A stretch of DNA of 37,740 bases from Chloroflexota bacterium (GTDB lineage Bacteria > Chloroflexota > UBA6077 > JACCZL01). The translations under genes and the position numbers were made by a program. Positions 25,096-33,877 of the stretch are shown here, one piece after another (position 1 is the stretch's first letter; each line of letters starts with the position of its first letter). The stretch covers positions 1-37,740 of the forward strand of contig JADZEM010000114.1 in the NCBI GenBank assembly GCA_020850535.1, read 5' to 3'. Below the pieces are notes generated by a model, which did no database searches, was not told the DNA's origin, and was given only the letters and a program-made list of their open reading frames with translations.

Positions 25096-26109
25096 ATGTC
25101 TGGTCGGCAAGGCGATGCGCCAGGACGCGGCATCAGGGTTGCGTTTGCAGGTGTCAATCACTGGCACTTCTCCGTGGACGCTCGGTATCTGGAGCTGGCG
25201 CTGGAGGCCGGCGTCGAGATCGTCGGCCTCAGCGACGACGACGAGGCCCTGGCGAAGCGCCGTGGCGACGAGCTGGGCTGCGGCTGGACCGTCGACGTGG
25301 ATGACCTGGTCACCCGCTTCAAGCCGGACCTTGTCATCGCGTTGCCGCGCCCGGACCGAGCGCCCGAGCAGGTCGGGCGGCTGCTGGAGCACAACGTCCC
25401 GCTGTTCGCGGAGAAGCCGCTCGGCCTGCGCGCCAGCGATGTCTGGCCGCTGGTCGAAAGGGCCGAGCGCGGCTGGGTCACCGTCGCCTTCCCGCAGCGC
25501 TACCAGCCGATCCACGCCGCGTTCGAGCGGCTGCGCGATGCTGGCACGCTCGGCGAGATCGGGCACATCGGCGTCCGGATGGTCAACGGGCCACCCTGGC
25601 GCTACCGTTCCTACGACGTGCCCTGGATGCTCGATCCGGCCATCGCCGGCGGCGGGCCGCTGCGGAACATCGGCATTCACGGCGCCGACATGCTCACCAG
25701 ACTGGTGGGAGACCGTGGCATCAAGATCGTGGCGGCGACGAAAACGGATCGGGTCCACGGCGAGCCGATCGAGGACTTCATCAGCGCGCTCGGCCGCACC
25801 GATGACGGCATCGTGATCAACATGGCGACAGGCTACACCTTCTCGCCGCCCAAGCCCGGCGACATGGACATCCACCTCGGTGCGAAGGGCGCGTACCTGA
25901 TCCAGCGGCGCGAGCTGCTGACGATCTATCCCGCCGACGGCCAGCCGGACGTGATCCGCCAGCCCGAGGGTTTCAACCTGTACCGCGAGATCTTCTTCGA
26001 CGCGCTCTGGCGGATGCGGGCCGGCGCGCCACCCATCGCGACGGTCCGTGACTGCGCGCGCGCCAACGAGCTGATCGACGCGATCTACGCAGCAGCAGCC
26101 GCCACCTGA
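25096..26109 (+). CDS. Gfo/Idh/MocA-family oxidoreductase
   Basis: 337 aa. An N-terminal Rossmann domain (RVAFAGVNHWHFSVDARYLE, a variant of the GxGxxG loop), then the EKPLGLR motif that carries the catalytic Lys and starts the second domain, and GGGPLRNIGIHGADML where the conserved Asp/His of the family (GG...D..IH) sits. Expected to oxidise or reduce a sugar, inositol or similar polyol with NAD(P). The upstream spacer is a G/C-rich repeat. Confidence 0.88.
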   Translation: MSGRQGDAPGRGIRVAFAGVNHWHFSVDARYLELALEAGVEIVGLSDDDEALAKRRGDELGCGWTVDVDDLVTRFKPDLVIALPRPDRAPEQVGRLLEHNVPLFAEKPLGLRASDVWPLVERAERGWVTVAFPQRYQPIHAAFERLRDAGTLGEIGHIGVRMVNGPPWRYRSYDVPWMLDPAIAGGGPLRNIGIHGADMLTRLVGDRGIKIVAATKTDRVHGEPIEDFISALGRTDDGIVINMATGYTFSPPKPGDMDIHLGAKGAYLIQRRELLTIYPADGQPDVIRQPEGFNLYREIFFDALWRMRAGAPPIATVRDCARANELIDAIYAAAAAT

Positions 26110-26204
26110 CAATGTTCCCCCGGGTAACGTTTCCCGCTGCGTGGGCTGCTACCATCGTCAGGAACATGCGGCCTCACTGCTGAGGCGACGGAGCGGTCAT
26201 CCCT

Positions 26205-26843
26205 ATGCAGCCTCGATCCATGCAGCGGCTCGGTCATGGCCGCACGCTCGTCGACGTCGTCCGGCCAGACGCCCTCTCCCGTCAGCGTGACATCCTGCTC
26301 GTCGTCGCGTTCGGCACGCTGATGGGGGCGCTCGCGCAGATCGCCGTGCCGCTGCCGTTCACGCCGGTGCCAGTGACCGGCCAGACGCTCGGCGTGCTGC
26401 TGATCGGTGCGCTGCTCGGGAGTCGTCGCGGCGGTGCAGCGATGCTTGTGCACCTTGCCGAGGGCCTCGCCGGCCTGCCCGTCTTCGCCGAGGGGAACAC
26501 GGCCTGGACGCTCACCCGGCTCGGCGTGCCGACCATCATCGGGCCGACGGCCGGCTACCTGTTCGCCTTCCCGGTGGCCGCGTTCGTCGTCGGCTGGCTG
26601 GCAGAGCGCGGCTGGGACCGCAAGCCGCTGACGGCGGCCAGCGCGATGCTCGTCGGGCAGGCCATCATCTACGCGGGCGGGCTCTCCTGGCTGGCTGGTT
26701 ACGTCGGCGTGGACCGTGCCATCCCGCTCGGCATGGTCCCGTTCCTGCCCGGCGATGCGGTCAAGCTCGCGCTCGCCGCGACGGCGCTGCCCGGCGGCTG
26801 GCGGCTGCTAGCGGTGCTCGGAGCGCCAACCACCCGCGAGTGA
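26205..26843 (+). CDS. bioY: BioY-type biotin transporter, ECF S-component
   Basis: 212 aa with five or six membrane helices. The motif PLPFTPVPVTGQTLGVLLIG after the first helix is diagnostic of BioY, and GPTAGYLFAFPVAAFVVGWL is typical. The final GDAVKLALAA is near the C-terminus. BioY binds biotin and works alone or with an EcfAT energiser; no EcfAT genes are visible here. The N-terminal 26 residues before SRQRDILLVVAF are not typical and the true start may be a later Met such as 26217. No biotin riboswitch or BirA site was recognised upstream. Confidence 0.93.
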   Translation: MQPRSMQRLGHGRTLVDVVRPDALSRQRDILLVVAFGTLMGALAQIAVPLPFTPVPVTGQTLGVLLIGALLGSRRGGAAMLVHLAEGLAGLPVFAEGNTAWTLTRLGVPTIIGPTAGYLFAFPVAAFVVGWLAERGWDRKPLTAASAMLVGQAIIYAGGLSWLAGYVGVDRAIPLGMVPFLPGDAVKLALAATALPGGWRLLAVLGAPTTRE

Positions 26844-26862
26844 GGCGCAGCCTACGGGGCCA

Positions 26863-26926
26863 CGGGCACACCGGACCAGGGGCGCACCGGGCCAGGGGCG
26901 CACCGGGCCAGGGGCGCCCCGGGCCA
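26863..26926. repeat. Tandem 16-bp repeats
   Basis: About four tandem copies of GGGGCGCACCGGGCCA; the middle two are identical and the outer ones carry substitutions. It lies between bioY and the FHA gene. Confidence 0.7.
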
Positions 26927-26955
26927 GGGGCACAGCGCAGGAGGGCAAGCCGCAG

Positions 26956-27690
26956 ATGGGGAGCAGGCCCAGCGTGCGCTGTCGGACGTGCGCGGCCAGG
27001 AACCCGGCCGGCTACCCCTACTGCCTGACCTGTGGCACCCGCGTCCGCCGCGAGACCTTCTGGCCGCAATGCCCGGAGCCGCTCTGGCAGCATGCGTACT
27101 GCCTGGTGCGGATGGAGGACCGCGACGGCGCCGGGCCATCTGATGCCGGGGCGCCTGATGCCGGGCCATCCGATCGGGTCGGGACTGGCTACCCGCTGGA
27201 CGTGCTGCGGCGCGGCGGCCGGGCGCTGACCATCGGCAGCGGCGCTGACTGCGAGATCGTGCTCGACCATCCGAGCGTCGCGGCGCGCCACGCCTGGCTG
27301 ATCCGCCACGGCGACCATTTCCTGATCGACGACGCCGATACCAGGGACGGCACATTCGTGAACGGCGAGCGGGTCAAGCGCGCCCGCCGCCTCAAGGTCC
27401 GCGACACCGTGCGCCTCGGCGAGTGCCAGCTGGTCTACGCCCTGGCCGAGCAGATCTGCCCCCGCTGCCACCTGCCAGACACCCTCACGGCCCTGGACGA
27501 TCTGGTAGCCGAGCGGCAAGATGGCGCAACCGGACTGGCGGTCCCGACACACGCCTGCCCCCAATGTGGGCACGAGTACTGGATCGTGGCCTCGCGGCGC
27601 GAGGGCTGGCGGCGGTCCTGGCTGTGGCGGTGGCAGGCGTCGCGGCGGCTGCTGGCGATGCGCGGCAAGCGCGCCCCCGAGGACGCCTGA
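26956..27690 (+). CDS. FHA-domain protein with zinc-ribbon-like ends
   Basis: 244 aa. The N-terminus has a four-Cys ribbon (CRTCAARNPAGYPYCLTCG). Residues about 80-165 are an FHA phosphothreonine-binding domain: LTIGSGADCEIVLDHPSVAA and ARHAWLIRHG, then TFVNGERV. A second four-Cys cluster follows (CPRCHLPD ... CPQCGHEY) and the C-terminus is strongly basic and Trp-rich. It would bind phosphoprotein partners and perhaps nucleic acid. A Ser/Thr kinase is not adjacent. ATG at 26956; an earlier start cannot be excluded. Confidence 0.82.
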   Translation: MGSRPSVRCRTCAARNPAGYPYCLTCGTRVRRETFWPQCPEPLWQHAYCLVRMEDRDGAGPSDAGAPDAGPSDRVGTGYPLDVLRRGGRALTIGSGADCEIVLDHPSVAARHAWLIRHGDHFLIDDADTRDGTFVNGERVKRARRLKVRDTVRLGECQLVYALAEQICPRCHLPDTLTALDDLVAERQDGATGLAVPTHACPQCGHEYWIVASRREGWRRSWLWRWQASRRLLAMRGKRAPEDA

Positions 27691-27838
27691 CCGCCGCCCT
27701 GCGGCCCGCCGCACGCCGGCCCGCGGGGCGGCTCCCCCAGCAGCCGCGTCCGTTCCTGCCAGGGCTGTGCCGCCGCCGACGGGCGCGGCGTCAGGGCACA
27801 TATCGTGCGTCCTCTCAGCCGGCGTACCGGGAGGTCCG

Positions 27839-28186
27839 ATGGAGGAGCAGACGCCCACGCCGTGCGCGTGGGTCATCAAGCAGCACCTGAATCCCGACGC
27901 GCTGAAGGAGTACGTCTCGCGGATGGGCATCCAGCGGAGCCAGGTGATCGCTGTCACCGAGCCGCAGGACGGGATGTTTACGCTGATCTTCGAGCCGAAC
28001 GCCGAGCAGCAGACTGCCCTGGCGGCCGAAGAGAGCGAGGTAGCCGAGACGCTTGACGCGCTGTTCGGCGCACCGGTGACGCCGGTCCAGGCGCCCGGCG
28101 GGGCGGAGGTCGAGACGGTGGTGGCCGTGCCGGCGATGCCGGCGGGCGTTCCACCGCCCGCGCCCGCCGAGCCAACGCCCGCCTGA
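27839..28186 (+). CDS. Small protein of unknown function
   Basis: 115 aa. The N-terminal half (CAWVIKQHLNPDALKEYVSR...) is soluble and mixed alpha/beta; the C-terminal third is Pro/Ala/Val-rich and probably disordered. No family was recognised. ATG at 27839 has GGGAGG 4 bases before it. It lies about 150 bp after the FHA gene and 130 bp before an SDR gene; no operon can be claimed. Confidence 0.6.
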   Translation: MEEQTPTPCAWVIKQHLNPDALKEYVSRMGIQRSQVIAVTEPQDGMFTLIFEPNAEQQTALAAEESEVAETLDALFGAPVTPVQAPGGAEVETVVAVPAMPAGVPPPAPAEPTPA

Positions 28187-28315
28187 CTCCTGGAAGCACG
28201 GGCATCCTCTACCATCTTCGTTGCCGGCGGCCGAGTCCGCGGGTGACGGCGGGGATCATGACGCATCGTGGCGCGGCGGTCGTGCGGCCGCGGCCGCGAT
28301 GCCAGGGGGTGCAAC

Positions 28316-29065
28316 ATGGCGTTGGTTCAGGGGAAAGTGGCACTCGTCACGGGTGGCGCGCGCGGCATCGGCCGGGCGGCAGCCGAGCTGCTGGCGGCGG
28401 AAGGCGCGCACGTCGCCGTCGCGGACGTCAACCTCGGCGGCGCTGAGGACGTCGCCAGCGGCATCGAGGCGCGCGGCGGTCAGGCGTTGCCGCTCCAGGT
28501 GGACGTCTCGCAGCCGGAGCAGATCGGGCCGATGTTTGACGCCGTCGTCGCACGGTTCGGGCGGGTGGATGTCGTCCACAACAACGCCGGCATCTTCGCC
28601 AAGACGGCCGTCAACGAGATCGACGTGGACGGCTGGGATCGGCTGATGGACATCAACCTGCGCGGCGCGTTCCTGGTGGCGCAGCACGCCCTCAAGATCA
28701 TGAAGGCTCAGGGGGGCGGGCGCATCATCATGATGGGGTCGATGGGCGGCCAGGTGGGCGGCGTGGTGGCCGGCGCAGACTACGCAGCCTCGAAGGCGGC
28801 CATCGCCTGCCTGACCAAGTCGATGGCGAAGTGGGGCGGCCCGTTCGGCATCCTGGTCAACACGCTCTGTCCGGGCGTCATCGACACGGCGATGCCGGCC
28901 CAGTTCCCGCCCGACCGCCTCGCCGCGATGATCGAGTCCACGCCATTGCGCCGCATGGGCACCGCGGATGAGGTGGCAAAGGTTGTGCTGTTCCTGGCAT
29001 CAGACCTGTCAAGCTTCGTGACAGGCGCCCACATCGACATCAACGGCGGACTGTTTACGGACTAG
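28316..29065 (+). CDS. Short-chain dehydrogenase/reductase
   Basis: 249 aa. Cofactor loop TGGARGIG, acidic DVNLGGAE after strand 2 (suggesting NAD), NNAG, catalytic Ser in IMMGSMGGQV, YAASK catalytic pair, and the DINGGLFTD C-terminus typical of FabG-like members. Likely cytosolic and NAD-dependent. The ATG at 28316 follows AGGGGGT. Substrate cannot be read. Confidence 0.9.
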   Translation: MALVQGKVALVTGGARGIGRAAAELLAAEGAHVAVADVNLGGAEDVASGIEARGGQALPLQVDVSQPEQIGPMFDAVVARFGRVDVVHNNAGIFAKTAVNEIDVDGWDRLMDINLRGAFLVAQHALKIMKAQGGGRIIMMGSMGGQVGGVVAGADYAASKAAIACLTKSMAKWGGPFGILVNTLCPGVIDTAMPAQFPPDRLAAMIESTPLRRMGTADEVAKVVLFLASDLSSFVTGAHIDINGGLFTD

Positions 29066-29159
29066 GTTTCAGGTTCTGGGTTGCGGGTTTCGGGGGAAGA
29101 CGGCCACCATCGACTGCGTTCCTGAAACCCGAGACCTGACACCCAGCACCGGGGGCGGT
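29066..29159. repeat. Dispersed CTGAAACCC...GACACCC motif and inverted copies
   Basis: The spacer reads as inverted arms: TTTCAGGTTCTGGGTT early and CTGAAACCCGAGACCTGAC late (29121 onward). A near-identical motif, CTGAAACCCAGAACCCGAC, recurs at 30838-30860. It is a short interspersed repeat and might also act as a hairpin. Confidence 0.6.
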
Positions 29160-30464
29160 ATGGCGAGGCAATGGCGCGCGCGCGGAGGGCCGGTCGGACG
29201 GCCCAGCCCGGCAATCAACGACAACCCGTTTGACGACGTGATCGAGCAGGTGGACCGAGCGGCCGAGGTGCTCGGGCTGGCGCCAGCCGAGGTCGAGCTG
29301 CTCAAGCACCCGAAGCGGCAGGTGATCGTCTCTCTGCCGATCCCGATGGACGACGGCTCGGTCCAGGTCTTCACCGGCTACCGCGTCCTCCACGACAACA
29401 CGCGCGGCCCCGGCAAGGGCGGCGTCCGCTTCCATCCCGAGGTTGACCTGGACGAGGTCAAAGCCCTGGCCGCCTGGATGTCCTGGAAGTGCGCCCTGGT
29501 GGACGTGGCGTTCGGCGGGGCCAAGGGCGGCGTGACCTGCGATCCGCGCAAGCTCTCGGCCGGCGAGTTGGAGCGGCTGACCCGCCGCTACACCGCTGAG
29601 ATCTTCGAGGTGATCGGCCCGAACCTCGACATCCCGGCCCCGGACGTCGGCACCGACGCCCGCGTGATGGCCTGGATGATGGACACCTATTCGATGAAGC
29701 GCGGGTATGTGGAGCCGGGTGTCGTGACGGGCAAGCCGATCGTCCTGGGCGGCTCGCTGGGGCGCGAGGCGGCGACGGGGCGTGGCATCGTGGTGACCAC
29801 CCGCGAGGCCCTCCGCGATCTTGGGATGTCACTGGAGGGCGTACGGGTTGCCATACAGGGGTTCGGCAACGTCGGTTCGAACGCCGCGCGGCTGCTGGCC
29901 GAGGCCGGCGCGAAGATCGTGGCGGTCGGCGACGTGAGCGGCGGCCTCTACCGCGAGGACGGCCTCGACATCGCGGCCCTGCTGCGGCACCGCTCCGAGC
30001 ACAGCGTCGTCGAAGGGTTCCCGGGCGCCCAGCCGCTCACCAACGACGAGCTGCTGACCTTGCCCGTCGACGTACTGGTGCCGGCCGCTCTCGAAGGACA
30101 GCTGCACGAGGGCAACGCCGACCGGGTCCGCGCGAAGCTGATCGTGGAGGGCGCGAACGGCCCCACCACTGCCGAGGGCGACGAGATCTTCCGAGCGCGC
30201 GGCATCCCGGTGGCGCCCGACATCATGGCGAACTCGGGCGGCGTGGTGGTCTCCTACTTCGAGTGGGTGCAGGACCGCTACGGCTTCTTCTGGACCGAGG
30301 CGGAGGTCAACCAGCGGCTCGAAGAGAAGATGGTGCAGGCGTACGCGGCCCTTCGGGGCGCCATCGACCGCTTCGACCTTGTCAACGACCTTCGAACGGC
30401 GGCGTACACCGTGGCGATGCAGCGCATCCTGGAGGCACGGCGGCTGCGCGGCCTGTATGCGTGA
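29160..30464 (+). CDS. gdhA: Glutamate dehydrogenase (Glu/Leu/Phe/Val dehydrogenase family)
   Basis: 434 aa, normal for hexameric GDH. It interconverts glutamate and 2-oxoglutarate plus ammonia with NAD(P). GYRVLHDNTRGPGKGGVRFH supplies substrate-binding lysines, KCALVDVAFGGAKGGV carries the catalytic-Lys region, IPAPDVGTD the active Asp, and GRGIVVTTREAL with VAIQGFGNVGSNAARLLAEA the nucleotide-binding Rossmann domain. SNA/NGPT features of the family are present (VEGANGPTTAEGDEIF). The first 20 residues are rather basic and the true start might be slightly downstream. A VNTR begins one base after the stop. Confidence 0.93.
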   Translation: MARQWRARGGPVGRPSPAINDNPFDDVIEQVDRAAEVLGLAPAEVELLKHPKRQVIVSLPIPMDDGSVQVFTGYRVLHDNTRGPGKGGVRFHPEVDLDEVKALAAWMSWKCALVDVAFGGAKGGVTCDPRKLSAGELERLTRRYTAEIFEVIGPNLDIPAPDVGTDARVMAWMMDTYSMKRGYVEPGVVTGKPIVLGGSLGREAATGRGIVVTTREALRDLGMSLEGVRVAIQGFGNVGSNAARLLAEAGAKIVAVGDVSGGLYREDGLDIAALLRHRSEHSVVEGFPGAQPLTNDELLTLPVDVLVPAALEGQLHEGNADRVRAKLIVEGANGPTTAEGDEIFRARGIPVAPDIMANSGGVVVSYFEWVQDRYGFFWTEAEVNQRLEEKMVQAYAALRGAIDRFDLVNDLRTAAYTVAMQRILEARRLRGLYA

Positions 30465-30465
30465 G

Positions 30466-30556
30466 GATCGTGGATCGTGGATCGTGGATCGTGGATCGTG
30501 GATCGTGGATCGTGGATCGTGGATCGTGGATCGTGGATCGTGGATCGTGGATCGTG
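30466..30556. repeat. Thirteen tandem copies of the 7-bp unit GATCGTG
   Basis: A perfect 91-bp run of 13 units starts one base after the GDH stop codon. It is a microsatellite-like VNTR. It cannot change the GDH coding sequence but sits in its 3' UTR. Confidence 0.93.
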
Positions 30557-30609
30557 GAAGGGTAACGTCTGACAGGTGCCGCTGCGATGTAGCAAGCACG
30601 CGACTCACA

Positions 30610-30783
30610 ATTGTCATCCTGAGCGAAGCGAAGGATCTCACCCGCTGACGCGAATGTTGACGGTCAGCGGGTGAGGCAAGCGCTGACGATGAACGGACAC
30701 GGCGAGAGTTGACGGTCAGCGGGTGGTGACGCGAGCGTTGGCGGTCAGCGGGTGAGATCCTTCGCTTCGCTCAGGATGACAAT
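30610..30783. repeat. 174-bp element with perfect 40-bp inverted repeats
   Basis: 30610-30649 and 30744-30783 are perfect 40-nt inverted copies; both start ATTGTCATCCTGAGCGAAGC when read inward. Inside are three direct copies of GTTG(A/G)CGGTCAGCGGGTG. The arrangement is that of a MITE or REP-like element, without coding sequence. A diverged relative is at 8351-8466. The rest of the 412-bp gap between gdhA and the GNAT gene holds the VNTR and the short repeat at 30838. Confidence 0.9.
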
Positions 30784-30876
30784 GGCATCTTGCATGATTG
30801 CACTGAGAGTGCCCACGCCCACGCCCACGACTCACCTCTGAAACCCAGAACCCGACACCCGCTCACGACCCACCAC

Positions 30877-31407
30877 CTACGAATCGCCGCCCAGGTTCGC
30901 CGCGCCGGTGACGATCCGCTGGACGGCGAAGCCGCGCGCCTGGTAGTTCGGGAGCGCGTGCGGGCCGTCCAGGCTGCAGGTGTTGACCGTCACGACGTTC
31001 GGGCCGAGCGCCCAGGCCCGCTCGATGGCCTGCGTCAGCAGCCAGCCGCCCAGCCCCTGCCCGATGGCCCAGGGCAACAGCCCGAACAGCACGATGTTCA
31101 CCGCGTGCCCCTCGGGCGTGTGGCGGTCCTGCAGCTCGAAGTAGCCGCAGGGGGTGCCGCCAACATAGCCGATCCAGGTCTGGACGCCATCCACCCAGCG
31201 ACGCCACTCCTCGTCTGACCAGGGCAGCCGATCTGTCCAGAAGTAGTCCTTGCCGACGGCCCGGTAGAGGAAGGCGTTCAGCTCCGGGCAGGGGATCGTC
31301 GCCTGCATCAGCGAGGCGTCCGGACGCGGGGCCGGCTTCGGGCGCAGCCGGCCAGGATCGGGCATCGCGAGGTACCACGTCGTCACCTGGGTGAGCGCCA
31401 CGAGCAT
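30877..31407 (-). CDS. GNAT-family N-acetyltransferase
   Basis: 176 aa. The acetyl-CoA-binding segment is LFGLLPWAIGQGLGGWLLTQ, a variant of the Q/RxxGxG/A loop, followed by VVTVNTCSLDGPHALPNYQA and RGF, the typical terminal strand pattern (N-x-Y-x-x-x-GF). WIGYVGGTPCGYFELQ is the beta-4 strand region. The acceptor is unknown. The ATG at 31407 has GGAGG five bases before it. Divergent from the ggt gene, with 113 bp between starts. Confidence 0.85.
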   Translation of the reverse strand: MLVALTQVTTWYLAMPDPGRLRPKPAPRPDASLMQATIPCPELNAFLYRAVGKDYFWTDRLPWSDEEWRRWVDGVQTWIGYVGGTPCGYFELQDRHTPEGHAVNIVLFGLLPWAIGQGLGGWLLTQAIERAWALGPNVVTVNTCSLDGPHALPNYQARGFAVQRIVTGAANLGGDS

Positions 31408-31520
31408 CGTCCTCCGTCAGTCTGGTTAGGCTACCATGCTCGGACGTGCGGACCTCGGCCCCGCCGCAGACGACTGACCGCTGAAAACCGTACCGCTGAC
31501 AACCCTGTGGAGGCACGATC

Positions 31521-33176
31521 GTGGTGATGGACGACGGCGCATGGCGGCTGGACGACGGCAGTCGGCCGGGACCAGTCGAGTCGCTCGGCCTGAACGGCAT
31601 GGTGGCATCGGCGCACCCGGTGGCGGCGGCCATCGGCGTGAGCGTGCTGCAGCAGGGCGGCAACGCCATCGACGCCGCCATCGCCGTGGCGGCGGCCGAG
31701 GGTGTGGTGCTGCCGGCCTCCTGCGGCCTGGGCGGCGACGCCTTCGTGCTGGTCTACGATCCGAAGGCCGGCGGCGTCACCGGCTTCAACGGCAGCGGCG
31801 TTGCTGGCGCACACGCCTCCCGCGAGCGGTACGCCGAGGCCGGGCTGACGAAGATGCCGCTCGACGGCATCCACTCGATCTCGGTGCCGGGCGCCGTCGC
31901 CGTCTACGAGACGCTCTGGAAGCGGTACGGCAGCCGTCCCTGGGCCGACCTCTGGCAGCCGGCCGTCAAGCTGGCGGCTGACGGCGTCGTGCTGAACTCG
32001 CGGGTGCCGAAGTGGATCGGCGGGCGGGCGGGCGTGCTGGGCAGCTTCAAGTGGTCCGCCGAGCAGTACCTGCCGGGTGGCGCGCCGCCGAAGCCGGGCA
32101 CGAAGTGGGCCGCCCCGAACCTTGCCAGCAGTCTGCGGGCCGTGGCGGAAGGTGGAGCGGAGACGTTCTATCGCGGGGCGCTGGCCGCCAGGATCCTGGC
32201 CTACCTCGACAGCGAGGGCGGCCCGTTCGTGGCCGACGACTTCGCGCGCCAGACCTGCGAGGTCTACACCCCGATCCAGACGGCCTACCGTGGCGTGACG
32301 GTCTGCCAGACGAACCCGGTCTCGCAGGGCTTCCTGATGCTGGAACAGTTGAACATCGTCGAGGGGCTGGGGCTGGACGGACTGGGGCTGCTCAGCGCCG
32401 ACCGCCTCCACAACCTCGTCGAGGCCAAGAAGCTGGCGTTCGACGACCGCAACGAGGTGGCCGGCGATCCGCTGTTCGTGAACTGGGATCTGTACCGGCT
32501 GATCTCGAAGGAGCACGCGGCCAGCCGCCGCGCCAGCATCGACCGCGAGCGAGCGATGACGCCAGCGCCATCGCTCGTCGGCGAGCACAATGCGGATACC
32601 TCGTACTTCTGTGTGGTGGACGGCAACGGCATGGCCGTCTCGTTCATTCACAGTCTGTCGGCGGCGTTCGGCAGCGGCGTCGTGGCCGGGGACACCGGCA
32701 TCACGCTCAACAACCGGGCCGGGCGCGGCTTCAGCCTCCAGGCCGGCCACCCGAACGTCGTCGCGCCCGGCCGCCGTACCATGCACACGCTCAACGCCTA
32801 CCTCTGCCTCAAGGACGGCAAGCCGTGGCTGGTGGGCGGCACCCCGGGCGGCGACCAGCAGACCCAGGTCAACACCCAGGTGCTGACCTCGATCGTGGAT
32901 CAGGGGCTGACGGTCCGCGAAGCGCTCGAAGCACCCCGCTGGTTCAGCTTCCCCGGGACGGACCCGGCCACCATCGACCAGAACATGGTGATCCGCATGG
33001 AGAGCCGCGTCCCCGAGGCCACTCGCTCCGAGCTGGAGGCGCGCGGCCACGTGCTGGAGGTGCTCTCGCCGTGGGGCGGCGGCGGCGCGGTGCAGCTCAT
33101 CGAGCTGGATCAGGCGAGCGGCGTCCTGCGGGGCGCGAGCGATCCGCGGGCCGGGGGCGCGGCGCTCGGCGTCTGA
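31521..33176 (+). CDS. ggt: Gamma-glutamyltransferase
   Basis: 551 aa. It is the Ntn-hydrolase that cleaves gamma-glutamyl bonds (glutathione and related compounds). GMVASAHPVAAAIGVSVL and the GGNAIDAAIAVAAAEGVVLP stretch are the N-terminal signature. The self-cleavage Thr360 is in HNADTSYFCVVDGNGMAVSF, at the start of the small subunit. GGTPGGDQQTQVNTQV is the C-terminal signature. No signal peptide is evident (the N-terminus is MVMDDGAWRLDDG), so it may be cytoplasmic, unlike many GGTs. GTG at 31521 is better spaced from GGAGG than ATG at 31527. Confidence 0.92.
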   Translation: MVMDDGAWRLDDGSRPGPVESLGLNGMVASAHPVAAAIGVSVLQQGGNAIDAAIAVAAAEGVVLPASCGLGGDAFVLVYDPKAGGVTGFNGSGVAGAHASRERYAEAGLTKMPLDGIHSISVPGAVAVYETLWKRYGSRPWADLWQPAVKLAADGVVLNSRVPKWIGGRAGVLGSFKWSAEQYLPGGAPPKPGTKWAAPNLASSLRAVAEGGAETFYRGALAARILAYLDSEGGPFVADDFARQTCEVYTPIQTAYRGVTVCQTNPVSQGFLMLEQLNIVEGLGLDGLGLLSADRLHNLVEAKKLAFDDRNEVAGDPLFVNWDLYRLISKEHAASRRASIDRERAMTPAPSLVGEHNADTSYFCVVDGNGMAVSFIHSLSAAFGSGVVAGDTGITLNNRAGRGFSLQAGHPNVVAPGRRTMHTLNAYLCLKDGKPWLVGGTPGGDQQTQVNTQVLTSIVDQGLTVREALEAPRWFSFPGTDPATIDQNMVIRMESRVPEATRSELEARGHVLEVLSPWGGGGAVQLIELDQASGVLRGASDPRAGGAALGV

Positions 33177-33189
33177 CCTCCTCCCCTCA

Positions 33190-33260
33190 CCCCCTCTCCC
33201 TCACGAACCTGGGGCCCCCGCTGCGCGGCACAACTATCGGCTGCGCCGACATCCCTTCGG
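33190..33260. repeat. Degenerate intergenic repeat
   Basis: CTCACCCCCTCTCCCTCACG, followed by CGCTGCGCGGCACAACTATC and GGCTGCGCCGACATCCC, resembles 22335-22400 (CGCTGCGCGGAGCACATATC, then GACTGCGTCGATATCTCCC). Probably a dispersed intergenic element of this genome. Confidence 0.5.
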
Positions 33261-33300
33261 GCCTCCCCAGAACCCAGCGCGAGACCGAGAACGACGAGGG

Positions 33301-33329
33301 TTGACAGACATCTCAGTAGCATGTACTGT
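33301..33329 (+). promoter_or_regulatory. Consensus-like promoter of the small exported-protein gene
   Basis: TTGACA (33301-33306) and TACTGT (33324-33329) are separated by 17 bp. The AAGGAG ribosome site follows at about 33364 before ATG 33380. Confidence 0.65.
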
Positions 33330-33379
33330 ACGCTCAGTCGCAGCCATGTGGGTCGCCCGCCCTGAAGGAGTGCTGCACC

Positions 33380-33862
33380 ATGAGGCCGACGAGAACGGGC
33401 GTACAGGGTATGCTCGCAGCGGCTGCACTGCTGGCGTTGATGCTGAGTTGCCAGCCGTTGCAAGCTGCGCCCTCGTCCCTGGACGGCGACAACAGTGAGC
33501 GACCACCGCAACTGCTGCCAGGCATGCAGGCTACCAAGAGCCTGCCGGTGCTATCCGAATGCCCTAAGCTCCAAGGTCCGTTGCGAACAGTGGCCCTCGC
33601 CACGCCCGCCAGTTCGCCGCCATACCCACCAAGTCTCGACATTGAGAACGGCAAAGTGCGAATTAGCGTAGTGACAGCGGCGAGCGACACCTATCTCCGC
33701 AATCAGTACGACATGGATGTGCTCTTTCGGCTTGAAGGTGGTCGGCGAGCATCTGGCAGGGCACCTATCGGTCAACTCTGCGCGATAGCCAATGATCCAG
33801 CGACCATTGACATCTCCGCACCGGATCCTACCCGGTTCGATCAAGCACCAAGCCAGCCCTGA
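33380..33862 (+). CDS. Small exported protein of unknown function
   Basis: 160 aa. A signal sequence (basic MRPTRTGVQG then hydrophobic MLAAAALLALMLS) precedes CQPLQA-APS; the Cys could be a weak lipobox, but an AXA-type cleavage after PLQA is equally possible. The mature part is Pro/Ser-rich with a beta-rich core (NGKVRISVVTAASDTYL). No family recognised. It is expressed from a good promoter and lies at lower GC than the genes before it, at the border of the IS-rich zone. Confidence 0.65.
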   Translation: MRPTRTGVQGMLAAAALLALMLSCQPLQAAPSSLDGDNSERPPQLLPGMQATKSLPVLSECPKLQGPLRTVALATPASSPPYPPSLDIENGKVRISVVTAASDTYLRNQYDMDVLFRLEGGRRASGRAPIGQLCAIANDPATIDISAPDPTRFDQAPSQP

Positions 33863-33877
33863 CAAGAAGGTGATGCA

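Noticed and set aside
26112-26166. ATGTTCC ... GGAACAT inverted pair upstream of bioY considered as a BirA operator or riboswitch
   Set aside because: Arms are only 7 bp and 40 bp apart, and do not match known BirA or BioR sites.
30466-30556. Array of short repeats considered as CRISPR
   Set aside because: Units are 7 bp, contiguous and without spacers; no cas genes.
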